Shown piece by piece: positions 20,281 through 27,427 of a stretch of DNA of 64,000 nucleotides (positions are counted from its first letter, which is position 1; each line of letters starts with the position of its first letter). The stretch spans positions 399,124-463,123 of the forward strand of contig NZ_LN831278.1 of the NCBI RefSeq assembly GCF_900069005.2, written 5' to 3'. Under the pieces are notes generated by a model. That model had not been told where the DNA came from. It saw only the letters and a list, made by a program, of their open reading frames with translations, and ran no database searches. The stretch comes from Paenibacillus sp. GM2. GTDB lineage: Bacteria > Bacillota > Bacilli > Paenibacillales > Paenibacillaceae. The position numbers and the translations under genes are program-made.

Positions 20281-21381
20281 CTAAAATACTCTTCGTGCGG
20301 TAACAAACCGCTTCTTCCAGGAATCGGAGAAATCCTCTAAACGAACACCGTATTTGACGGAGTAGGTGTGGAGCAGTTGGCCGTCGCCGGCATAGATGGC
20401 TACATGGCCGATGTCCAACCCCCGTGATTCGAAGAACAGCAAATCCCCTTTGCGGAGCTCATTCAGGCCAACTTCCCTGCCTTCCTTGGCTTGTTCATAA
20501 GAAACTCGCGGCAGATCGATCGATAGGATATCAGCAAAAACATGCTTGACGAACGACGAGCAGTCGAATGTTTGTGTCTGCTCTGACGAGGCGCCAAATT
20601 CATAAGGGGTGCCCAGATACTTCATGCCATAGGCGAGCAGCTCGTTCGCCTGTTCTTCCCGCAGGGCAGGACTTGAGTAGTCGGTATATTTGGGCTTGGC
20701 CGAAATATACCCGGTCCGGTTATCGGTCGTGCGTACCTCAATCCAGAATGGGGAGGCTTCGCGAACGACGTGGACCTTGTTCCCGGCGGGCAGCAAGTCC
20801 CCGGCAGCCTGGCTGTCCGCATTTGGTGCAGTGCGCAGATTGACGCCCCACAGGATACTGGTTTCGTAATTGATCGGCGGAGCAGAAGTGATTATAACGG
20901 TTTTGGTATCCGCCTCCCATTTCACCGAGCTGCCGAGCGCTTCGCTAACGAAGCGCAAAGGTACTAGCGAATATCCTCGTTCGATCTGCCCCGGGGCCGT
21001 CAGATTTATAGCTTGTCCGTTCAGCTGTGCGACCGAATCTCCGATGCGGTAAGTCAGCTTGGTCTCGTCTTTGGTGGCGGTAACTGTCTTGCTGCTTCCT
21101 TCCCAGGCCAGCTTAGCGCCTTGGGCTTCAAACAGTCCGCGCATGGGAACGAGTACGGTTCCGCGGACCAGGATCGGTTCGATCTCGAGCTGTAGTTGTT
21201 GCCCGTCCAGGTAAACCGATACTGGACTGGAAGCCGAACCGGTTGCAGGCCTGGCCGATGGATCGTTCCCAGGGCTGGTTGCAACCGTTGGGGCCGTGTT
21301 GGAGGATTCGGCATGCACGGGAGTCGAATAGAGCAGGGCCGCGGCCAGCAGAAGATAGAATACGCCTTTTTGTGTTGTCAT
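20281..21381 (-). CDS. Secreted NlpC/P60 peptidoglycan hydrolase with copper-amine-oxidase-N and SH3 domains
   Basis: This 366-residue exported protein has a signal peptide (LLLAAALLYSTPVHA). A stalk domain of the copper-amine-oxidase-N type follows at about residues 50-160 (VLVPMRGLFEAQGAKLAWEG, then VPLRFVSEALG). Next is an SH3-like domain near 175-225 and a C-terminal NlpC/P60 domain with Cys274 in FDCSSFVKH and His in DIGHVAIYAG. The family cuts stem-peptide bonds in the wall outside the cell. The frame opens at a GTG at 21393, but the ATG at 21379-21381 is preferred since AAGGTG lies 9 bases ahead of it, while upstream candidates sit on or next to that site. It converges with the glycosidase operon. 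Confidence 0.9.
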   Translation of the reverse strand: MTTQKGVFYLLLAAALLYSTPVHAESSNTAPTVATSPGNDPSARPATGSASSPVSVYLDGQQLQLEIEPILVRGTVLVPMRGLFEAQGAKLAWEGSSKTVTATKDETKLTYRIGDSVAQLNGQAINLTAPGQIERGYSLVPLRFVSEALGSSVKWEADTKTVIITSAPPINYETSILWGVNLRTAPNADSQAAGDLLPAGNKVHVVREASPFWIEVRTTDNRTGYISAKPKYTDYSSPALREEQANELLAYGMKYLGTPYEFGASSEQTQTFDCSSFVKHVFADILSIDLPRVSYEQAKEGREVGLNELRKGDLLFFESRGLDIGHVAIYAGDGQLLHTYSVKYGVRLEDFSDSWKKRFVTARRVF

Positions 21382-21554
21382 GTTATTCATCACCTTGTTG
21401 TTAGTTGTTACTTAATTGGACGAAAGCGGATGGGGATAGTTGTGGTTCCAAATGATGGTAATTATAAACAGTATTGCACATAGCCCGAGGGAAGAGGGGC
21501 TAGAGTCTTTGGGGGATATGCCCCGCTTCAGGTTTGGCGGGGCCATAACCAAAA

Positions 21555-21589
21555 GGCCGACCCCCTGCTTATGAGACAGGGGGCCGGCC
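21555..21589 (-). terminator. Rho-independent terminator of the CNNM/CBS gene
   Basis: GGCCGACCCCCTG (21555-21567) pairs with CAGGGGGCCGGCC (21577-21589). Read leftward, the hairpin is followed by TTTTGG, shortly after the minus-strand gene ending at 21622. Confidence 0.85.
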
Positions 21590-21621
21590 CAAATAGATAA
21601 TGAATTTCTTAGTATACCCGG

Positions 21622-22941
21622 TCAGACTCCCGATTGCTCGGGAACCAGCCTAATGATCTCCAGTTTACGGAAGCGGTTTGGCTCTTTCTCAAGCAGCTTG
21701 AAGGTCAGTTCTTCATGCTCAAGGGTCTCGCCAACCTTCATCTCGGGATTCGTTCCGAACAGCCAGCCGCCAATCGTATCGACGTCCTCGGTGCTAATAT
21801 CGGCCATGAATAGATCATTAATATGATTAATTGTCACCTTGCCATCGACGATAACATGGTTCTCATTGACCATTACGAGCGGTTGTTCTTCTTCCTTATC
21901 GAATTCGTCGCGAATTTCGCCGACGATCTCTTCGAGGATGTCCTCGATCGTTACGAGTCCGGCGGTTCCCCCGTATTCATCGATCAAAATCGCCATATGG
22001 GTACCCTCGCGCTGCATTCTCTGCAGCAATTCATTCACCGGAGTTACTTCCGATACAGCCATAGCAGGCTGCAGAATCGAGGCGATGTCCAGATCAGGGT
22101 TATCCTCGGAGGCAAGGAAGAATTGCTTCGTATTAATAAATCCGATAATGTTATCCTTATTCTCTCGTACGACCGGAAAACGCGTATATTGCTGTTCCTT
22201 GATAATGTCCAGATTCTCCCGGCGGGTTTTCTCTGTATATAAACACACCATATCGGTACGTGGCACCATTATTTCTTTGGCTAATAAATTATCGAAAGCA
22301 AATATTCGGTTTACATAGCCGTATTCGCTTTGATTGATCTTGCCGCTCTCGAAACTCTCGTTAATAATAATCTGCAATTCTTCCTCAGAGTGGGCTTCTT
22401 CATGCTCCGAGGCTGGTTTAATGCCAACCAATTTAACGAGCTGATTCGCTGATCCGTTCAAGGTCCAGATAAAAGGGCGCATGATCTTATTGAACCAGAT
22501 AAGCGGTTTAGCCGTTAGCATAGCTACGGTCTCCGCCTTGCGGATTGCGATTGTCTTAGGGGCAAGCTCCCCGACGACAACATGCAAATAAGTGACGACA
22601 ACAAATGCGATGATGAATGAAAGCACCTTGCTAATTGCATCAGGTATTTGGAGGCTGTGGAATAGAGGGTGCAAAATTCTTTCCACCGTGGGTTCCCCTA
22701 GCCAACCGAGTCCGAGAGCTGTGATCGTAATTCCAAGCTGACAAGCAGATAGATAGTCGTCCAGATGAGTTATGATCTGTTTGACACCAAGTGCCTTCTT
22801 ATTCCCTTCCAGAATCATCTGATCTACTCTACTCTCTCTTACACGGACGATCGCGAATTCCACCGCAACGAAGAACGCCGTTAATGCGATCAGAATCGCC
22901 ACCATAACCAAATTTAAACCCAATAGCCTGTCACTGTCCAT
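21622..22941 (-). CDS. Hemolysin-family CNNM/CorC-type membrane protein with CBS domains
   Basis: The 439-residue protein shows the DUF21/CNNM transmembrane domain (about residues 8-200, four hydrophobic segments starting LNLVMVAILIALTAFFVAVE). A tandem CBS pair follows (MVPRTDMVCLY, then TRFPVVRENKDNIIGFI, then MAILIDEYGGTAGLVTIEDI), and then a C-terminal CorC_HlyC domain. Family members are ascribed to magnesium/cobalt efflux or membrane homeostasis; the name hemolysin is historical. The ATG follows AAAAGGAG. It is transcribed away from the riboswitch region. Confidence 0.92.
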   Translation of the reverse strand: MDSDRLLGLNLVMVAILIALTAFFVAVEFAIVRVRESRVDQMILEGNKKALGVKQIITHLDDYLSACQLGITITALGLGWLGEPTVERILHPLFHSLQIPDAISKVLSFIIAFVVVTYLHVVVGELAPKTIAIRKAETVAMLTAKPLIWFNKIMRPFIWTLNGSANQLVKLVGIKPASEHEEAHSEEELQIIINESFESGKINQSEYGYVNRIFAFDNLLAKEIMVPRTDMVCLYTEKTRRENLDIIKEQQYTRFPVVRENKDNIIGFINTKQFFLASEDNPDLDIASILQPAMAVSEVTPVNELLQRMQREGTHMAILIDEYGGTAGLVTIEDILEEIVGEIRDEFDKEEEQPLVMVNENHVIVDGKVTINHINDLFMADISTEDVDTIGGWLFGTNPEMKVGETLEHEELTFKLLEKEPNRFRKLEIIRLVPEQSGV

Positions 22942-23147
22942 TCTCTACATCTACTCCTTTTATTTATAAAATGATAAAAATGAATATCAATAATATTATA
23001 TAATATCGTTCAATATTTTGCGAATTAACATGATAGATTATGGATTGGCCATTGATTAATGTTCGTGTTTTGGTTTGTAAAAAAGCGATTATGCAGATTT
23101 AAATATAGATTATGTGTCAAAATACGAATGTTATGACAAATTTCTTA

Positions 23148-23175
23148 TTGACTTATTCGCGTGATTTGGTAAGCT
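23148..23175 (+). promoter_or_regulatory. Probable promoter of the riboswitch transcript
   Basis: TTGACT (23148-23153) and TAAGCT (23170-23175) are 16 bases apart, about 40 bases ahead of the aptamer. The -10 match is weak, so this is tentative. Confidence 0.45.
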
Positions 23176-23214
23176 GTAGTTGTTGATGAAAATCCGAATG
23201 CTTGGCACATGATT

Positions 23215-23319
23215 TCGTATATCCTCAATAATATGGTTTGAGGGTCTCTACAAGGAACCGTAAAATCCTGGCTACGATAGGTATGTTTCGTATACCTATT
23301 CATAGACACAGGATTTTTT
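23215..23319 (+). ncRNA. Purine riboswitch variant with pbuE-like terminator
   Basis: P1 is TCGTA (23215-23219) with TACGA (23273-23277). P2 is CCTCAA (23223-23228) with TTGAGG (23238-23243), enclosing the conserved ATATGG loop. P3 is AGGA (23253-23256) with TCCT (23266-23269), enclosing CCGTAAA. The J2/3 CTCTAC is present. By family numbering the specificity base is C (23272), the guanine type. The 3' half of the aptamer also forms a terminator: AAAATCCTG (23262-23270) with CAGGATTTT (23309-23317), an inner ATAGGTAT/ATACCTAT stem, and a T-run to 23319. Because aptamer and terminator compete, ligand binding should switch transcription on, as in B. subtilis pbuE. Several junction bases differ from pbuE (see findings), so the ligand is uncertain. 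It controls the FAD enzyme gene at 23350. Confidence 0.9.
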
Positions 23320-23349
23320 GCTATTTTTCCGACTTCAGGAGGGACATAT

Positions 23350-24783
23350 ATGAGTAAATATGATGTGATCGTCGTTGGGGCAGGACCAGCCGGTATTTTT
23401 GCCTGCTATGAGCTTACAAGAAAGGCACCGCATTGGAAGGTGCTGCTGGTAGACAAGGGGCATGACATTTATCGCCGCCGCTGTCCGATTCTTGAGGAGA
23501 AGATTACGCTATGTCCGCCAGCAGCTGGACGTAAGGAATATGCTGGCTGCTTGCCTGCGTGTTCGATTACCGCCGGGTTTGGTGGAGCAGGGGCTTATAG
23601 TGACGGCAAGTTCAATATTACGACCGAATTTGGCGGATGGTTAAACGATTATTTACCCCAGTCCAAAGTGCTTGAGCTGATTAAATATGTGGATCAGATC
23701 AATCTGGATCACGGGGCGACCACGACGATCACGGATCCGACAACTGATGCTATCCGTAGCATTGAACGGCGCGGATATGCTGCCGGATTGAAGCTGCTTC
23801 GCGCCCAGGTACGCCATTTGGGGACAGAGCAGAATCTGGAAATATTGAAGTCCATTTATGAATATTTGCAATCCCGGATCGATATGCTATTCAAAGCGGA
23901 AGTTGAGGATATAGTTACTGTCAAACAGGACGGGCAACATCAGGTACAGGGCATTGTTTTGAAGAACGGCGAGGTGTACGAGGCAGAGCAGGTGATGATC
24001 GCCCCGGGGCGGGACGGCTCGGTGTGGTTGTCGGAAATATTGAAGAAGCGCAGATTAAAAATGACAAATAATCAAGTGGATGTCGGGGTGCGTGTGGAGA
24101 CCTCAGACATTGTCATGCGGGAAATTAATGAACACCTCTATGAAGGAAAGTTTATTTTTAACACCTCGGTAGGGACCCGAGTTCGTACCTTCTGCAGCAA
24201 CCCTTCCGGGCATGTGGTGGTCGAGAATCATACGGGAGTGATGGCGGCAAACGGCCATTCATATAAAGATCCGGCATTGGGCTCGGCGAACACCAATTTC
24301 GCCTTGCTGGTCTCCCATAAGTTCACCGATCCGTTTGACAAACCGAATGAATATGCGCGCGAGATTTGCAAGAGAGCAAATGACCTGTCCAACGGGGGAG
24401 TAATCGTTCAGAAATATGGCGATATTCTGCGCGGAAGAAGATCGACGGCCGGAAGGATCGCGGAAGGCTTCCTGGAGCCGACATTGAAAGAGGCAGTGGC
24501 CGGCGATCTGGGGCTTGTCCTGCCATATAATACGATGAAGAGCTTGATCGAAATGGTTGAGGCACTGGATAAAGTAACGCCGGGGATCGCTTCAGAGCAT
24601 ACGTTGTTCTACGGAGTTGAAGCGAAATTCTATTCCGCGCGTCCGAAGCTCTCGGAGGGGCTGGAGACGGAGATCAGCGGCTTGTTCTGCGGCGGGGATG
24701 GGGCTGGAATTACCCGTGGCCTGGCGCAGGCCGGGGCTGCCGGGGTTTGGATCGCCCGTAATATGATGGAGAAGCTGAACTAG
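23350..24783 (+). CDS. COG2509-type FAD-dependent dehydrogenase
   Basis: The 477-residue flavoprotein starts with an FAD-binding GxGxxG (VVGAGPAGIFACYEL, residues 7-21). It then carries a cysteine-rich stretch (RRCPILEEKITLC, then AGCLPACS) running into GFGGAGAYSDGKFN, which is diagnostic of the uncharacterised COG2509 family. The C-terminal FAD block is LFCGGDGAGITRGLAQA. The four cysteines could bind an iron-sulfur cluster, but this is inference. The reaction is unknown. The gene stands alone behind a purine riboswitch, so its product is expected to serve purine-related metabolism. AGGAGGG precedes the ATG, and a terminator follows at 24812-24855. Confidence 0.85.
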   Translation: MSKYDVIVVGAGPAGIFACYELTRKAPHWKVLLVDKGHDIYRRRCPILEEKITLCPPAAGRKEYAGCLPACSITAGFGGAGAYSDGKFNITTEFGGWLNDYLPQSKVLELIKYVDQINLDHGATTTITDPTTDAIRSIERRGYAAGLKLLRAQVRHLGTEQNLEILKSIYEYLQSRIDMLFKAEVEDIVTVKQDGQHQVQGIVLKNGEVYEAEQVMIAPGRDGSVWLSEILKKRRLKMTNNQVDVGVRVETSDIVMREINEHLYEGKFIFNTSVGTRVRTFCSNPSGHVVVENHTGVMAANGHSYKDPALGSANTNFALLVSHKFTDPFDKPNEYAREICKRANDLSNGGVIVQKYGDILRGRRSTAGRIAEGFLEPTLKEAVAGDLGLVLPYNTMKSLIEMVEALDKVTPGIASEHTLFYGVEAKFYSARPKLSEGLETEISGLFCGGDGAGITRGLAQAGAAGVWIARNMMEKLN

Positions 24784-24811
24784 TCTGGCCGAAGTGACAA
24801 TCCAACTTTTT

Positions 24812-24855
24812 AAGGACCGTCATTCACTGGGAAGCAGGTGAAGGGGGTCCTTTTT
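24812..24855 (+). terminator. Rho-independent terminator after the FAD enzyme gene
   Basis: AAGGACC (24812-24818) pairs with GGTCCTT (24846-24852), with an inner TTCAC/GTGAA stem, and the T-run reaches 24855. Confidence 0.85.
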
Positions 24856-24860
24856 GCATA

Positions 24861-25001
24861 CTGAAAAACAATAAACTGAATTCAGGCGATGAAAGGTTGA
24901 TCTCAGCAAAGCTCCGTGGAGCGGTCGCCAGGGATGTCCATCCTGTCAAATTGTTGGCCCTGCTTGATCTTCCGCTTAAAGACTTATATAAATTTGCATA
25001 G
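24861..25001 (+). pseudogene. Possible coding remnant (47 codons, no start)
   Basis: The frame reads as a plausible protein end with SGDERLISAKLRGAVARD followed by HPVKLLALLDLPLKDLYKFA and a stop. There is no ATG, GTG or TTG start in a sensible place and no ribosome site, since it begins directly after a terminator. It may be a decayed gene or chance. Confidence 0.2.
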
Positions 25002-25079
25002 CTGAACATGCTAACTACACTGGCGATTAGCAACGGAAGCAAGGCAAAGCCGATGGGGATGCGGCGGTTTAACAACATA

Positions 25080-25121
25080 TTTGTGCAAACGATTGCTCAA
25101 AGTGTGAAACGATGCTAGAAT
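25080..25121 (+). promoter_or_regulatory. Promoter and LacI-type operator of the pullulanase gene
   Basis: A 22-base imperfect palindrome (25080-25101) reads TTTGTGCAAAC then GATTGCTCAAA. Its right half contains the -35 box TTGCTC (25093-25098), 17 bases from the -10 box TAGAAT (25116-25121). A repressor bound here would block polymerase. The leader from about 25128 to 25306 carries CCTGTC/GACAGG and TGCCA/TGGCA hairpins but no riboswitch I recognise. Confidence 0.7.
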
Positions 25122-25306
25122 GCATGATATACAGTCTTTTGGACAACCTGTCAGGTAACTATGAGGTGCAGCCGATTCCTTGCCGGACAGGCCGTGAAGG
25201 TGGCGGAACGTTTTAGGGATTTGTTGCCATATGATACATTGGCATCTGATATACCTTTCTCGATTTTCTCGCACTTTCACACTTTCATGAGATAGGAGTG
25301 AAGCCA

Positions 25307-27265
25307 GTGTCGGTACAGAAGGAAATGGACATAGTTGCGGATTATGGGGATCTAGCTGTAACGAATGGGATTTCTGTGTTTGATCCTAAATTTGACGAGA
25401 TGTTCTACTATGATGGCGATGATCTTGGGGTTACCTACACACCGGAGCAGACGACGTTCGGATTGTGGGCCCCCACTGCCTCTGAGGCAAGCGTGATGAT
25501 CTATGATAGCTGGGATGGAGCGCTTATCGAGCGCAAGCCAATGGTTCGTGACGTTCGTGGGACCTGGGTCCTTACGGTGAATGGGAATTGCAATCACTGG
25601 TATTATACGTACGGCGTGCAGGTCGGCAGTCAGTGGAATGAAGCGGTGGATCCCTATGCCAAAGCGGTTGGCGTCAATGGAGATCGCGGGGTAGTGCTCG
25701 ATCCGGGCAGTACGCAGCCGCGGCGCTGGACGGAAGATAGGCCTCCGTTGGCGGCGCCGGTTGATGCGGTGATCTATGAGCTTCATGTTAAGGACTTATC
25801 GATTCACCCGCAGAGCGGAAGCAGCTATCCCGGAAAGTACCTTGGTTTGGCGGAGAGGGGGACGACGGGACCGGATGGAATACCCACAGGGCTTGATTAT
25901 ATTTCTGGACTGGGTGTAACCCATGTGCAGTTGCTGCCGGTATATGATTACGCAACGGAGAGCGTAGATGAGACGAAGCCGGAGCTTCCGCAATATAATT
26001 GGGGGTATGATCCGAAAAATTATAATGTCCCGGAAGGATCTTATGCTACAGACCCTTATTCCCCGGATCTCAGAATCAGAGAGCTGAAGCAGATGATTCA
26101 GGCGCTGCATGATCGCGAAATCCGGGTCATTATGGATGTTGTGTACAATCACGTTTATGACGGATACTTGGTCAACTTCAGCAAGCTCGTTCCCGGTTAT
26201 TATTTGCGTTATAAAGAGGATGGGACTTTTTCTAACGGCAGCTTCTGTGGAAATGAATGCGCTTCGGAACGAAAAATGATGTCTAAGTTCATCGTCGATT
26301 CGGTCGTATATTGGGCGCAGGAGTATCATATGGACGGCTTCCGCTTTGATCTGATGGGGCTAATGGATATCGCTACGATGAATGAGATCAGGCGTCGCCT
26401 CGATGAAATCGATCCTTCGATTATGATGATCGGAGAAGGCTGGGGGATGGATACGGTACTGCCGGAGGCTCAGCGTGCCAATCAGAGCCATGCCGCGCTT
26501 CTCCCGCGGATTGGCCAGTTTAATGATGGCTTTCGGGATGCGGTGAAGGGCGATATTTTTGTATATGGCCTGGAGGGATTTGTTAGTCTGGGTCGCGGCT
26601 TTGAGGAGAAGGTGAAGCGGGGGATTGTCGGCGGAATCAAGTACGAAGGTGCAATTTTGCAGTATGCTATTGAGCCGGATCAGACAGTCAATTATGTAGA
26701 ATGCCATGATAACCATACATTATGGGATAAGCTAGTGCTGTCTACGGATGGATATACGGATGAGGAGCGTCGCAGCATGCACCGGCTCGCTTCGGCGATA
26801 GTCTTAACGAGCCAAGGCATTCCGTTTATCCACGCTGGCCAGGAGTTCATGCGTACGAAGCAAGGGGTAGAGAACAGCTACAAATCCCCGATTGAGATCA
26901 ATCGGATGGATTGGCAGCGCTGTGCTGAACGCCAGAGCGATGTCCTGTATATGTGCAGCCTGATTAAGCTGCGTCAGTCGCACCCGGCCTTCCGCTTGAG
27001 AACGGCACGCGAGATCAGAAGGCATCTCCATTTCGAACAAGCGCCGGAGCATGCCATCGCGTATACCTTGCGCAATCATGCTGGCGGTGATCCGGATCGT
27101 CATTTATATGTTCTGTACAATGCGAATCCAGAACCGGCTACACTTGAGCTTCCAGAGCTTGGGGATTGGGAAGTGCATTTCGGCAATGAGCTTGTCATTT
27201 CCTTGAAGCAGCGGCGGATTCAAGTTCATGGAGCAGGTATGGTTGTACTTGCCGTCCATGATTAG
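25307..27265 (+). CDS. pulA: Type I pullulanase, cytoplasmic
   Basis: The 652-residue enzyme has an N-terminal CBM48-like domain (TTFGLWAPTASEASVMIY), the type I pullulanase signature YNWGYDPKNYNVPEGSY, and a GH13 barrel. Catalytic residues are Asp348 (nucleophile, GFRFDLMG) and Glu377 (acid/base, IGEGWG), with the third Asp in VECHDNHT. It cleaves alpha-1,6 links in pullulan, branched maltodextrins and glycogen. With no signal peptide it acts inside the cell. The frame opens at a GTG at 25298, but AGGAG overlaps that codon; the GTG at 25307, 8 bases further on, is the better start. It belongs to the maltodextrin regulon by operator and by function. Confidence 0.93.
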   Translation: MSVQKEMDIVADYGDLAVTNGISVFDPKFDEMFYYDGDDLGVTYTPEQTTFGLWAPTASEASVMIYDSWDGALIERKPMVRDVRGTWVLTVNGNCNHWYYTYGVQVGSQWNEAVDPYAKAVGVNGDRGVVLDPGSTQPRRWTEDRPPLAAPVDAVIYELHVKDLSIHPQSGSSYPGKYLGLAERGTTGPDGIPTGLDYISGLGVTHVQLLPVYDYATESVDETKPELPQYNWGYDPKNYNVPEGSYATDPYSPDLRIRELKQMIQALHDREIRVIMDVVYNHVYDGYLVNFSKLVPGYYLRYKEDGTFSNGSFCGNECASERKMMSKFIVDSVVYWAQEYHMDGFRFDLMGLMDIATMNEIRRRLDEIDPSIMMIGEGWGMDTVLPEAQRANQSHAALLPRIGQFNDGFRDAVKGDIFVYGLEGFVSLGRGFEEKVKRGIVGGIKYEGAILQYAIEPDQTVNYVECHDNHTLWDKLVLSTDGYTDEERRSMHRLASAIVLTSQGIPFIHAGQEFMRTKQGVENSYKSPIEINRMDWQRCAERQSDVLYMCSLIKLRQSHPAFRLRTAREIRRHLHFEQAPEHAIAYTLRNHAGGDPDRHLYVLYNANPEPATLELPELGDWEVHFGNELVISLKQRRIQVHGAGMVVLAVHD

Positions 27266-27376
27266 TACTAGAGATTGTACAGAAGTCCACCTTTGATGAG
27301 AACAGCGCTCGCGGTCATTTAAGGCCGGGCGCTTGCGTATACAGAGGTCGGTTTTTGAATAGGCATGATGAGTAAA

Positions 27377-27417
27377 AAAGGGTCATTCCTGAAGGCAAGA
27401 TTCAGGAATGACCCTTT
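27377..27417. terminator. Terminator between pullulanase and maltose phosphorylase genes
   Basis: AAAGGGTCATTCCTGAA (27377-27393) pairs perfectly with the arm at 27401-27417. The A-run at 27374-27379 gives a U-run on the minus strand, so it mainly ends the maltose phosphorylase transcript. It probably also slows plus-strand readthrough. Confidence 0.88.
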
Positions 27418-27427
27418 AAGTTTATCT

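Noticed and set aside
24824..25078. 84-codon minus-strand frame with a hydrophobic start
   Set aside because: It overlaps the terminator at 24812-24855 and has no convincing ribosome site; its end codes the terminator stem.
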